Source: Anisodus tanguticus (Eukaryota; Streptophyta; Magnoliopsida; Solanales; Solanaceae). Taken from it: 64,000 nucleotides of DNA. The notes beneath the pieces are model-generated. The model did not search any database. It had not been told where the DNA came from and was given only the letters and a program-made list of their open reading frames with translations. Of this stretch, positions 20,641-33,301 are shown in pieces. Both the position numbers and the translations under genes were made by a program. How positions within the stretch are numbered: position 1 is the stretch's first letter; the number at the start of each line of letters is the position of its first letter. The stretch lies in assembly GCA_034509755.1 (NCBI GenBank), contig CM067556.1, positions 41,586,045 to 41,650,044 of the forward strand, written 5' to 3'.

Positions 20641-20870
20641 AAAAAAGAGGTGAAAAAGAATAGAATTCATGCACCGGATAGATAGAAGTCTGTTTCTCCG
20701 TCTACTTGTCTTTGGTACTTAGAATTGCTACTTTCAAGTGATTTGCAAAAAAAGATACTTGTGTTGCTATTTAAATATTATATTATCTCCAATATTTGTG
20801 TAAGAATAATCGTTTGAATTTTAAGTTTCGAACTAAAAACACCCATAAATTGAGTGGCAGAGATGCCAAA

Positions 20871-22100
20871 AAAAGGAACCACAACTTACAAATTGTTGTA
20901 TGCAAGTCTTGATAGATTGATATGACTTCATGTTATATTCAATTTTATTATTCTATTGAATTACGCGTAAATCATACTGGATTATCATGATTTTAAAGCT
21001 ACAAAGAATACATTTAAGAATTGTGACATGTAAGTCATGACAGACCAGTATGACTTCATGTTATATTCAACGTAAATGTCCTTTTTGATTATTCACGAAC
21101 TATATCATATCGTTCAAAGCTACAGATAAAGAAGAGGAAAAAATATACATTTTAAAATGATGACAGATAAATAATGACAAATCGATCAGACTTCATCTAT
21201 ATTCAATCAAGTTATCCTGTTGCATAACTCACAAACTATACCCGACTATCATGATGTCAAGTTTTCACTCATGGTATCTTGTCTAAACTTGTTCCATTTT
21301 TCATTTTTCTGTACCTCTCCTTTATTTTATTCCATTTCACTCATAGTACGTCTCCTTTATTTATTCACTACCTCTCTTATGATTTCAAAGCTACAAAAGA
21401 AAAAATATATTTTAGAACGGTGGCATGCAAGTCGTGACAAATCAATAAGACATCATGCTATATTCTACCTACTTATCATGTTGTATTAATTCACAAACTA
21501 TACCGAATTACCAATGATTTTAGGTTTTCAGTCATGGTACCTCATCTAACCTTATTTTTGTTTTTTGCTTTTCTGTACCTCTTATTTATTTATTTATTTA
21601 TTCTGTTTCACTCATGATACCTCACCTTTATTTATTTCATTTTGTCCTTTATTTATTTGATTTCACTCATGATATATCCTTTTGATGATTTCAAAGCTAA
21701 AGGAAAAAATACATTTTAGAATGATGGCATGCAAGTCGTGACAAACCGATAGGACTTCATGCTATATTCAACCTAACTATCATGTTGGATTAATTCACCA
21801 ACTATATCGAATTGCCATGATTTTAATTTTTCATTCGTGGTACCTCATCTAATTTTATTTTATTTTATTTTTTGCTTTTGTGTACCTCTTTTTTTTTATT
21901 CCATTTCACACACGGTACCTTTCATTTATTCCATTTCACTCATGATACCTCTCTTTTACGATTTCAAAGCTACAACAGGGAAAATACATTTTAGAATTGT
22001 GACATGCAAGTCATGACAAACCGATAGTACTTCATGATATATTCAGCAGATATGTCCTATTAAATTACTTACAAACCATACCAGATCAGCATAAGTTCTC
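20871..22100. repeat. degenerate tandem repeat, about six units
   Basis: A motif GATTTCAAAGCTACAAA, then a run like AAAATACATTTTAGAATTGTG, GACATGCAAGTCATGACAAA and a CTTCATGCTATATTCAAC segment recur. The TTCAAAGC or TTTAAAGC starts lie near 20989, 21111, 21381, 21686 and 21960, with a partial unit before the first. Early units are about 125 bases. Later ones are 270-305 because of an extra ACTCATGGTACCTCATCTAA and TGTACCTCT block. The array is non-coding and AT-rich. Confidence 0.8.
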
Positions 22101-23149
22101 TGTTAACTAGGACCCTAGCGGTATAAGTAATAAATGTATTGGGATGAAGATTCTTTGACCGAACATGTGGCCAGTACATAAGGAACTCTTAGTCAATCCA
22201 GATTTAGTCAGTGCCAATGAACTCCTAAATGTTGAATTTGGTCCCTAGTCTACTTTGCTTATACCATATAGGAATGTTTCAAAATGATCCATCTGAAAGG
22301 TCCAAGATACCTTGACAATCGTCATCCCAACGACACGCAGCTGCAAAATATTCAGAATTTCATCTTATTAGATCCAATGACTATGATCTTATATGTCCAC
22401 TCCAAATTCACGTGACCGGTACCCCACAATCACCCATAAAGACTTATAATCAACGGTATTCCGAATTAACAACAACTAGTTACTTTAATGAAGTACTTTC
22501 TTCAAAAGGTGATTTTTATTATAACTAGTGCAGATATGTAAAGCTACTTAACTATGCTAGCAAATCGATCAAGGACAGTATCCAGAGCTTTCAGGATTTG
22601 AAACAATTTGAGGAATGATTCCAGGGCTATGGTATTTCTAACAATCCTATCGCGCATTCACTTGAACAAACGTACTAATTTATTGAGTTACTGATTAACA
22701 AAGTTTATATTACGACTGTGGCTCTATCAAGCTCATAATTACCTTTTCATATTACTTTCACACCTATATGTCTATGGTCATGAACTTTAACATGAATGCA
22801 TTTAGAACTCCTGTATGCTAACCAAGCAAGGAAAACTAGGTTTTTGTCTATCCTATATGCAAATCCGCTTGCCGATGTCTAGAGTTAAGATCCTGCTCTA
22901 TTTACTCCAATTGCAATCTTAAATACCCTATTTTTAGTCCAATTCAAGATTCATAGACACGTTTATTGGTCGCGAAGTGATAAAACTTGTGAAGATCAGG
23001 ATTAAATAAATAACTCATATGATATGATGAAAGAAAGCCCGCGGACTTAAACTCTTAACCTAAGTCGAGAGGTGCTTTACTAAGAGTACCAACAACTCAC
23101 CATCAACCTATGGTTAAATGCCTCAAATGGGATGAAATGTGGAGTAGAA
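22101..23149. other. intergenic sequence, nothing recognised
   Basis: No coding region, repeat or transposon signature could be identified by eye in this kilobase. Confidence 0.4.
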
Positions 23150-24130
23150 TTAACGACATCACGTGAAGGTTTAAGAAGATACCATTTTATTTCGGCTTTG
23201 TCTTTAGGTCTTGGCCGAAGACCATTTTGTTTAGTTTAGCTTATCTTTAGTTCTTAGCTTAGCTACTAACTCTTTTTAGGACACATTTAATGAGCCATGT
23301 AATATGAAGGAGTGACTAAGCCTTGTAATAAGGTGACTAGGCCGAAAAGTCTTCCAAAAGGATGACTATGCCGAGAGAGGGAGGACAAGATGACAAGGAC
23401 AAGAATGATCTAGAAGATAAGCCTTCCAAGAAGACAATTCATGTATTTGACTACATGGAAGACACCAAGAATATGAAGGGGTGGTCGAAATTCTCTTCCA
23501 TCTACATTCGGCCAAGGACATACAAAGAATTTTAGCTTCCAAAAATATTCCAAGAAGATGAGATTTATGAGTCAAGTTCATGCATTCTTTTTCATGGGAT
23601 CCACAAAGGGGTGTGAAAAGATTGGGTTCATCCTTTGTCCCCAAGTAAAGCCAAGACCATTCCCATTTATTCCCATAGGCCGAGAACACCCTTAGTCATC
23701 AAAACAACCCGAACTCTTCCCCATTTGTCCCCACTTGGCCGAAAGGTTCAAGGTAGTTTGTGTCCTTTAATTTGTCTTCTAGAAAGGTCTAGGTACTACT
23801 ATAAATAGGACCCTTAGGATGTTGTAAAAAAAAGAGTTGATTTATGAAAATTATTTGAGTTTTACTCAATTGCTAAGTTATTCAACTTGTGTGTTGTCTA
23901 CCTTAGTTGGTCCTTGTGTGGGCCTTCGGTTCTTGTGTGAACCAACTCCTTAGTGTAAGTTGAAGCTAGGACTTGTATGACCTAGTTAAACCCAAGCTAA
24001 GGTCCCTTCGGTGTAAGTCTTGGTTAGAACTTGTGTGATCTAATCAAACCCAAGCTTAAGGAACCCCTTGGTGCGAATGGACGTTGGAACTTGTGTGATC
24101 CAACCAAACCCAAGCCTAGGGTCTATCATA
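23150..24130 (+). repeat. LTR-like segment with TATA box and internal repeats
   Basis: The segment has recurring GGCCGAA/GGCCGAG words and a good TATA box (TATAAATAG, 23810-23818) followed by a T/A-rich leader. A threefold repeat follows at 23948-24122. This arrangement resembles LTR promoters of plant retroelements. No second copy, PBS or coding region was found nearby, so it may be a solo or truncated LTR. Confidence 0.4.
23948..24122 (+). repeat. three tandem copies of a ~58-bp unit
   Basis: Each unit has the order CCTT(A/C/G)GTG..., then (G/A)GAACTTGTGTGAT or a variant, then AAACCCAAGC. The AAACCCAAGC elements lie near 23987, 24046 and 24105. They are diverged but clearly related. Confidence 0.65.
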
Positions 24131-26140
24131 AGGTTACCGGCCACCCTCACTTGTCTTGTTCACGAGCTTGTACTTAGCAACCTCGGTCAAGACCATGTCC
24201 AATTGGCCAAACTAATCTTGGTGTCGACTCTAGCATTAAAATCCTCGTGTCATTATCCTTGCTATATCGACCGTCCTATACTTGGTTTGTACTCGGGTTT
24301 GCACCTAGCATCCCATGTTCATTCCTTGTTCAAACCACCATCTCCTTTCTACCACCACATCCCACAAGACTTCCAAAACACCCACACTCAAAGCCACCAA
24401 CCGAAACCATCCACAATCCGCCGTATTATCCCGACAACACCTAACAACCCACTACACACCCCAACCGAGAACCTCACTGTTTCAGTAAACTTTCGACATC
24501 CTCCAACACTAAACTAACAAAGCCCGATCTCCAGAACGACCCTCAACATGTCTACAATAACCCCATAAAACTCCTAAACCCAACTCTCCCTAAAACTACC
24601 CGAAACAGCCACCAAACACCACACTGCCGGCAGAATTCTAGAACCCGAGAACCCCACTTTCAAGGCCATTTTTGGGTTAACCTATTTACAACCAAACTCC
24701 GACCCACTTACACACTTACACCCCTCCTTATATACATCATGATAAATATCATAAACGTCAATCCAAGTTCATACGTCAACATTTATGTAGCTACCATAAT
24801 CCTAAAACTAGAACATTTAGCTACTCATGATTGGAACATGACAATACGAATTCATGAATAATACAAATGCACGTGATAAAATTAAAGAGAAGAGATGAAC
24901 CCTATGAAAACCGCTCTAAATCCTTGCTCTCCGTTATATACGTCCAAGACGTCTTTTTCCCATCAAAATAACCTATTTTTATAGTAGGGTAATGTCTATG
25001 GCGTTTTAAACCAATTTCCGAGCAAAGTGGGAAAACTTGTCAGGCTCGCGCCACCTTTGCTGCACAAGGATGGCGTAAAAGCACAAAATTTATTTCGAGA
25101 TATGCTACTGCTCGTGTCACTCTCGCTGACTTTCTCCATGGAAACTGTTTCCCTTCTTGCGCCACTTTTGATGAGCAAGGGTGGCACAATCGTCTTCTTC
25201 CTTTCCATTTTCTCGTCTTCTCATGCTACACTTCCAAACTTCAACGAATAGACTGGAAATCCGTAGATTTCTTCAAATGTACCCTAGACATCACGAACAC
25301 ACAACATAAGCACAAATATCAAAATTTAGAACCAAAGGTACGATTAAAGTACTAAAAAATTGCGAGAAAATGATACAAAAAATATATATTTGTGTCAAAT
25401 ATAATTAACTACAGGTGGAAAATTTCCTTTTAACATACAATCATTTTAAAAGATAAAATAAGGATATGAATACAACTACCAAACCAAAAACGTTTAATAA
25501 ATAAAAAATTAAAGAAAGGAATTTCATTCATGCATGCCATATGAGGGAACAACTCAAAAATAACCACAACTGTCTATGGAATCTCTATGGCACGGAATGA
25601 AATAATCAACCGAGACATGGTTCGGTGACTCAAAAGGATAGATTAAAAGTCCTCCACGAGTGTAAGTGTGGAGCCTCACCAAAAGTATTGACAGACGATG
25701 TGGCGCTGTCCTATCCACGGGCTGAGGCTGCACAGATCCAATTTGAAAACAGAAATAGAACTTTGACAATTGGGCCTAAGCTCCACATTTCTAGTATGTC
25801 TCATAAAATGTTACTGCAACAAGTGAGACAAGACTTAAAGAAATATAATACATGCATAAACAACCGGTATAAGAAGGAAAAATTTATATCAATTACAATT
25901 TAGTCAATGAAATAATACAACAACGTAAAATGTATTCAAGGCCGTTCTTTAAATAACAGTTTAAGTAAAATCAAGTAAAGTCTATCATTTATCAGTATTA
26001 CTACACCATTATCGACACAACTGAAAGGTTAACTAGGCTATATACCTAGCGACAAGTATCATATACCCTGCTTACTAGATTTGTCTCATCGTAATGCCTC
26101 ATGAATCGACTCAACCATGCTCAGAAAGTAGCACAATAGT
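24131..26140. other. intergenic sequence, nothing recognised
   Basis: Short open frames such as 24068-24517 have no recognisable motif and a Pro/Thr/His-rich composition. A pair of related GCGCCAC...GCACAAGGATGGCG and GCGCCAC...GAGCAAGGGTGGC words occurs at about 25048 and 25156. No gene is supported. Confidence 0.4.
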
Positions 26141-26148
26141 ACCTTCTC

Positions 26149-27088
26149 TAGGGATGGCAATTGCGCGGGGCGGGTGCGGGTAGCCCCTCCCCTGCACCCG
26201 TACCCGCCAAAAAATTTTATACCCGTCACGTACCCGCCACCCGTAGCGGGTATAATTTCAACATCCATACCCGCTTAGACGGATATATTCTTAAATCCAC
26301 ACCCACTCCACCACCCAAGTAGATATCTGTCACCCGCCAATACCCGGTTTTCCCGCCAACCATATCAATGACATTAACACAATAAAAACTACTTTCACTA
26401 ACACATTTTCATCAATTTGCAGAGAGTAACTCAGAAATTCAAGAACAAAACAAACCCACAATCTAGTTCCTGGCTAGTAATTTGCAGGTTTCATAAGCTC
26501 ACAACCTCAAAAAATCAAGAAAATTCAGAATCCTATTTCCAAAATTGACAACACAAACACATGAAAATACCAAAATATATCATTAAGGGTATCTGACTAG
26601 TTTATCATGCTTCGACAGTGAACAAAACATAAGGGAAAAGTTTTAATTTTTTTCGATAGACTGACAGTTTTTGGGTGCAGCGAACTGAGGTGGAGGTCCT
26701 CTAGATCCACCGGACTATGGTTGACAAAGCTTGTAATCTTATGTAGAAGAGGAAAGGGCGAGTTGTTGCTATGTGCTTTCTTTTTGGGGAAAAGATTGAG
26801 AGAGAATACGTTGGTTTTATGTTAGGGATTGGTTTGGGTTTTGGGGGAAATAAGGGTTGGTCGATGGGTTTGGGTTTGGGGGGGAATAATATTATTGGGC
26901 TTATGGGGCGGGTAGGCGGGCGGTTAGATGCGGAGTGGGGGAGGCGGGTATAACTGCAAATCCACCACCTACCCGCCTATCCGTGGCGGACACATTTTCA
27001 ATACCCATATCCGCCAAAGTTATACCCATACCCATCGCAACTGGGGCGGGTGCGGAATCCGTAAAATTATACCCACCTACCATCCCTA
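26149..27088. mobile_element. non-autonomous hAT-like element hAT-3
   Basis: The left end reads TAGGGATGGCAATTGCG and the right end, read inwards, TAGGGATGGTAGGTGGG; both match the CAGGGATGG-type ends of hAT elements. The flanks ACCTTCTC (26141-26148) and ATCTTCTC (27089-27096) match at seven of eight bases. Both subterminal regions (26160-26350 and 26890-27065) are rich in ACCCGCC and CGGGT words. At about 940 bases and without a transposase frame, it must have been moved in trans. Confidence 0.8.
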
Positions 27089-27096
27089 ATCTTCTC

Positions 27097-27519
27097 ATAG
27101 TGGTACACTGTCGTAGTTACAAACCATAGGGTAGGTTCTATGCTACAACAACACGTGTAGTTTCATGGCCTATTACAAAAAGATGTCCAAGGTATTGGTG
27201 AACTTCAAGTAACTCCTAGAATATTTTAAATTTCTCCTTTTCGACGTCCATATCCAATCCAGCCATTTAAGAATGGTTAAGTGTAAAATGCTTTCACAAA
27301 TCATGTATTCCATTTAACAAAATAGTACATATGCTATTCCTTCCTAATTTTTGTTTTTTTAGAAAAATCAAAACAAACTTTCATTTCAAGAATAACAATA
27401 TCAATAGAACTTAAGTATGTTATCATGCAAGGAATGGTGCAATCCCAAGCCGCTCGTTCCCATAAGCAAGGACACACATTTAAAATTTATTTCAAGATCA
27501 CTTTTGATATATATTGAGA
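27097..27519. other. intergenic sequence, nothing recognised
   Basis: AT-rich sequence without coding or repeat signatures that I can identify. Confidence 0.4.
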
Positions 27520-28521
27520 TGTTGTTGTCTCAATAACATGCTGAGCTTAAAATGAACTATTGATGATTGACAAACTATGCATCTAGAGATGATCAAGTAC
27601 TAGGGAGATTGAATGATGATATTGAAGAACCAAAAATTCAAAAAGATCTCTAAAGAAACTAGTGAAGCAGTCACAACAGAAGAGGAATTGGTCCTTAAAA
27701 AGAAGAATGTGGACTGTAAAAAAGAAGCTATTTCGTGCCAACTAAATTGGATATTGACCCATTCTTGTTCGATAAGAAGTTGGATTTCAAGTTATGAAAA
27801 TATTATCATAAGTTGAACACATGGAATTAGCATTGAAGTAGGAGAAGAAAGTTGTACACGTAAACAAGGAAAGAAAGAAATCCATATTAAATAAGGATTG
27901 GTTTCGTATTATGAAACCAAGACTTGTATGGATTTGGACAAGAAGAAGGTGGCAACCAATCCTATATAAACAATACGTCAAGAAGCTTTGGATCTTAGCC
28001 ACATTCAAAGAGAAAGACATCTAAAGTGAGAGTAGAGTCAATACCAGAGTCTCGAGAGAGCCAACAAAAGCATAAACAAAGAACCCGTTCCTAACAAGAT
28101 TTTTCATACTGTTCTTGAGTTGTACTAGTTAGGTTCTTGTTGTGGTTCGACTTATTTACTATTCCTAGAATTGTGTAATAGGTGTGTATCGAGTTGTAAG
28201 AGATTTTTTTGACTAGGTAGAGTCATTGAAGTGTCTGTAGAGGGAGCCAATAATTTGGAACTGTTGAGTAAAGTGAGTCTGGACAGGGATCGTTTGGAAT
28301 AGTTTCTTAGTTCTACAAGGTGTTGTAATCTAAAAAAAGTTGCTCGTGTTTAGTGAAGTTCAGGAAATTTTTACAGGAGGTAGGTCATGGTTTTTCCTCC
28401 CTTGAGCAAGAAGCGTTTTCACAAAATACTTGTGTTAATATATTATTTCGCACTTTACCTTCTTGCATAGTTACTCAAAGATCATGGTTCTTTGATTGCT
28501 TAGGCCGTTACCCATTTAACA
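27520..28521 (+). repeat. 5' LTR of copia C (left edge uncertain)
   Basis: The right edge ends in TTTAACA at 28521, three bases before a tRNA-Met primer binding site, which fixes it as an LTR 3' edge. The region before it has the look of a Tork/SIRE-type LTR. The left edge is placed at a TGTTG near 27520 only tentatively; no second LTR copy is in the window. Confidence 0.5.
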
Positions 28522-28523
28522 AT

Positions 28524-28535
28524 TGGTATCAGAGC
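28524..28535 (+). other. primer binding site of copia C
   Basis: TGGTATCAGAGC is an exact match to the complement of the initiator tRNA-Met 3' end used by plant copia elements. Confidence 0.85.
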
Positions 28536-28577
28536 TAGATCTTGCTACAAAGGCTAGCACCTTGAAAGATAGTTGCA

Positions 28578-29468
28578 CCTCTAAGATTTCAAGAAGGTCT
28601 ATCTATTACAAAACCACCTAACTTCAATAGAAAACACTATCAATGGTGTAAATCAAGAATGGAATACTTCATCATCTCCCAAGACGTCGAACTTTGGTAT
28701 ATTATTCATAATAGACCAGACTAACCTGCTTCCAAAATTGATATATATAGAGCACTAATGAATATATTGAAACAAACATGGTGGATGTCAAATCTAAAAG
28801 ACATTTTGAGCAGTATTGATCCCAAGGAGTATGCAGGAATCATCTCTTGTACAAATGCAAAACAAATATGGGAAATACTGCAAGTGTCTCATAATTAATT
28901 TGAGATAAAAGGGGTACCTCACTATGCAAGAACACGAAGAAGATATGTGATAAATATTCAGCATTGAAGCTAACCATCAAAAGAATTGTCAGAGCTCTCA
29001 AAAAATCATTTGACGAATGTGATTGTGAAGTAGAAGGAAAAACTTTAAGAAATCATTAAAATATGATGATCATCCTGCAAAAGAAAACATGGAGGATCTT
29101 TCATTGATGGCTAATTCAGATACAGAATCTATGGAAAATTCGCTTGCTCAAAATAAGGAAGAAAAGAAACAAACCATAATAGATGATCAGGGAAATCTTT
29201 GTATCAATAGATGACGTCGAAGGAAAAGAGGAAAACCACACAACATCACCCATCTTGAGAAAGTTTGCTTGGGGTGATGAAGACAATGAGGATAAGGATA
29301 TCAGTAAGAAGTACTTCTCAGAAGTGAGGGAAGAAGTTCACAATTACTCCACAAGAAGTTGGAAAGTTGAGTCGAACCTTCCTCAACATGCTTGAAAATA
29401 TCTACATTGAAAGGAGTAATTGATGCAGGAATAGACCATCCTCCGAATGAGCCACACAAGCCTAGAAG
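28578..29468 (+). pseudogene. copia C gag fragment
   Basis: Shortly after the PBS the frames contain 'PPNFNRKHYQWCKSRMEYFI' and 'DVELWYIIHNRP', the start of a UBN2-type gag, followed by 'IISCTNAKQIWEIL'. Beyond about 28900 the match fades into Lys/Glu-rich sequence with stops. There is no integrase or RT. The next element's LTR begins at 29469, so copia C was cut or interrupted there. Confidence 0.7.
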
Positions 29469-32400
29469 TGTAATAATTCGCTCGGTCATTTTTCCTTTCC
29501 GCTTCGTCGCACATTATTTTAGTCTACCACCATCTCTAATTCACAATCAAAAATGATTTTGGATGTATGAAACGTCCTGGTACCGCACCTTAAGTCTCAT
29601 TCCATTCTGCGATTATTAGATAGGGCGAACCTTTGATTGCAATTATGTGCTAATTAGTAATATGATAGCTCCGAGTCATAGGATTGTTTTAATTTACATT
29701 TAGTTGTTGGGAGTCTATGTTTCAGGATTGGTGAATCTGCCTAGGCAAAGTATTACGCGCACCTGCTTGCCCGCCTCTGCAGAAGTTGGCTCGCAAATGC
29801 GACCCTGGAGTATTGTAAGGTTTCCGCCCCTGCGGTAACTTTCTTGCAGAGGCGATGGTGCCTCTGCGATGTCTCTTCCGCTATAACGCTTATGCGGGAT
29901 GTTAAGTGACTCTGCCGCAGTGAACTATTTTCTGCCGAAGCAGCATCGCCCTTGCGATGTCGATTCTGCCAGAGTAGGATCGATGTACAATCAGTTTATT
30001 AAAAGCCCTAAAACGATCCCACTTTCCCAAAAAATTTCATCTCGGGATTAGAGCTTGATTGGGGGAGATTTTCTTGAGGAGTTCAATTTGGTTCTTCATT
30101 TGAGGTATATTTTCATTCTTTTATGATTATTGTTGTCTTTAAATCCTAGTTTGGACTTCATTTGGGGAAAATGAGTTCTTAAGTTCATGATAGAATAAGA
30201 GGGAATAATTCCTTGAATTATGGGTAGAATATGATTTAGATGATCTCTATATTGTGAATTAGTATTGTTTAATGTTATATGATTATGTTGTGATGTTTTA
30301 TTTGATAATGGAAAGCCTTTCCAATTTGGAGGAAATTCTAGGGTTTGGAATTGGGGCTTTTGGGTAAATCTTGCAATTGAGGTTAATTTTCCAATTAACT
30401 TAAGGTTATGACAACTTAGTATGTAATTATGTTATTTGAGTAATAAATTTTGGATTTTGGCACTGTGTGCCCGGGGTTGGTTTTAGGTGTCTTTTTATAT
30501 GTTTAAAGACTAAGTCCTTGTACGTATATTAGCTTAATTATTAACTCAGGGTCTTTATATTTCAGACTACGATTACTATGAAGCGCTACGAAAATGGTAA
30601 GGCTTGTGTAGAGGGTTGACCATTCGTGGCTCCTGCTTGGCTTTGAGGTAGGCTAATATTTTTCTTTTGTATACTTCGATAGAAGTACGTAGTAGTTATA
30701 AAAATTGAGGGGTATTGGGCGTATTTGGGGGTCCCACCTTAATGGTTATGATGAACGCTTGGATGGGTACCGGTATTGAACTGTGCTGATGGGTGATTTA
30801 GAGAATCAACCTTAAGTTGATTCTGACTGTTATTGTGTGGGCTCATTGCCATTATGTGGGATTATTGACATACTTGATATTATGTGTTTATTCATCACAT
30901 AACTTTTGATATGATATCCTGAATTACATGAATTATGTGTTAATGACTTTCTGAAAGCATGTGATATTCATCTCTATATTTGAGTACATCTCATACATTC
31001 TGATTAGTTGCCTTGAATTGTCATTTGCATTCATACACTCATGATTATGATGATATTGAAATGCGAGTGGTATGGAAATGTTGTGGGTCCAGTGAGATAA
31101 AAAATATAAGTTATTCTATGAGATGGTTGGAAACACTGTGATGATGATGATACCCGGAGGATCGGGTTGCACGCTTGCAACATATGTTATTATTATATCC
31201 AAGAGGATCCGTTGAGAAATTTCGAATGAGTATATAGACTTCGCAGGTCCCCTATGGGTGTGAAGTTCATAAAATTTAAATGCATGTATATTAGAGATGA
31301 ATGCTACCTGGCATATACATTGCATTCACATCATAAATATATTAATTCATTAGTTACATGTGATTGGTAAATGGTTGGAATGTTTAATGAGATCTGAAAT
31401 GATTACTGGAAATTGGCTGAATATCTTGATTAAATAGATTGAGTCTGTTAATTAGATTGATTGCTATGATTGGTTTGGTTCCTGCGTATTTGGTCTTGTG
31501 ATTATAACTTAAGAGAATATGAGATCGATGAAATTTGTTGCTTGTGGTCGGTGATGCCTATGGTCATGATTATTTGTAAGTCACAAGGAACTAAGTGCAT
31601 CTATGTGTTGTTGTTGGTTAATATCTTTATTTGATGAGTGTCTGGTAAGAGGTAGTTAGGGTGTTTTCATGGTAATTATTGACTTGTATGCCTTATGTGC
31701 CTAGGGTTTGTTCTTAAGAAATGGGTGTGCGGTGAGGGTAATTACTTGCAGTATAATAAGGAAGTTTAATGAAGCAATACGTGTCAGCTGTAATTGTCTT
31801 AGTCATACTTAAACCTGAATGCTAGAGATAATGAAACGACCAATGTTGTAATGTCCAACCTTGTAGTATTACTCTTAGGAGCGTTATCAAATGTTGTCAT
31901 GTATTAAGCGTCGACGTATCTATGGGCTTGTTAAATCGACTATGTGGGTTCCAATACAAATATGATTAGACAAAGTCTGGTGATTAATGGGTATGTATAG
32001 TAGGAACCTTGTATGCTACCTAAACTAGGGCGTAGCCTATGATTGATAAACCTTTATGTGATTTTAGTGATGTATATGAGTTAATGGAGTGTATGAGAAT
32101 ATGTAACCTACGTGACCACTATAACTACCTAGACTAGGACATTATGTGAGAGTCAACTTGATGTTTATATCTATTACGTAACTTCCGTCGTTGTCGGTCT
32201 ATGATGCCTACGGGGGTACTTTGTGTACTCATGCTATGCTTGATGCATCTTTTACTTGGATGCAGGTATCCAGTCTATTCAGGTTACAGTTTGGAGCACA
32301 GGAATATTAAGGTAGGTTACTCATTCCTGGCGGCCTTAGTTTTCATCTTAGCTAGACCGCCCTTATTTATTCAGGGTGGCTTGTTCTACATTATTTCGTT

Positions 32401-32625
32401 CTGTTGTATCTTAGAGTCCTTGTATAAGTCAGATCAAGGAAAGACGGTTGTATTGTAAAGATTTTTCTATGAGCAATGTTTCAATATAGATTGTTTTGAT
32501 ATGCCTTGTACTTTCGTTCTCTTCCGTATTTTAAACCTTCTTGTCATAGCTGTTTGGGATTGATTCTCCTACAGGGGGGAATAGTGTAGGTTCCACCATA
32601 ACGCCCGTTATTTTAGTCATGATAA
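29469..32625 (+). repeat. 5' LTR of the large-LTR element
   Basis: It starts TGTAATAATTCGCTCGGTCA and runs to just before the PBS-like site at 32629. Its first 840 bases match 36178-37014. A GC-rich CTGCGG/CCGCAG word island lies at 29755-29990. Open frames inside (e.g. 32201-32458) have no recognisable product. Confidence 0.65.
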
Positions 32626-32628
32626 AAT

Positions 32629-32642
32629 TAGTATTAGAGCTC
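32629..32642 (+). other. degenerate primer binding site
   Basis: TAGTATTAGAGCTC corresponds to TGGTATCAGAGC with two changes. It is followed by TAGGTTCACCGGTCTCACGA, the continuation seen after the PBS of many gypsy elements in this plant group. Confidence 0.6.
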
Positions 32643-33301
32643 TAGGTTCACCGGTCTCACGAGTATAAAGACAATATTTGTTAGAGTTTCAATGATAGGT
32701 ACGTAGACTTCCTTACCCATCTTCGAGAGGCTATAAGACATTTAGGAAATCTTCCATTCTTTCACTCTTTCGTGCTACTTCATTCAAAGTGATATCTGGT
32801 CGATTCTAATTGGTATCTAATCCTGGCACTCTAGTAGAGTGGATTGTGTGTGGAAATTATGCTCCAAAGGGTATTGAGTGAAATCTGGGTATTGCATAGC
32901 TGTTGAAGTTTTTGTTCTAATTTCAGGAATTTCACCTCTGCGAGAGTGCCTCGCATTTTCAGAGCCGCACCGATGATAGGTGGGCCGTCGATGTGTAATC
33001 CAAATTCTAATTTGAGATCGCCTCTACGGCTATGGTTCGCAAGAGCGGAAGCGCGTCTGCGGACATTTTTCTGCCGTAGCAGATACATGTTCCTGGTGTG
33101 AAGCTAGCCGGTGTGAGCTGAATTATGCAAAAGCAGAGCCGCACCTGTGGAAGGTGGGCCGCCTCTGTGAAGAAACTAGGCAGAACCAGTGGCTAGTTTC
33201 CCCTGTTTCCAACACCTTATTATTTAACCACAACTTGTTCAAACATAAATTGTGCATCAATATAAAGCCCAACGAGGGCATAATTCTAGCATAGCAAGGC
33301 T

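Noticed and set aside
24068..24517. A 149-codon open frame
   Set aside because: Composition-driven (Pro, Thr, His), no motif, and it overlaps the 58-bp repeats.
28524..28535. tRNA-Met gene
   Set aside because: This and the other TGGTATCAGAG sites are only 12-14-base primer binding sites next to LTRs; no cloverleaf can be drawn.
32201..32458. An 85-codon hydrophobic ORF
   Set aside because: It lies inside the 3-kb LTR, has no homologue I recognise, and is probably chance.
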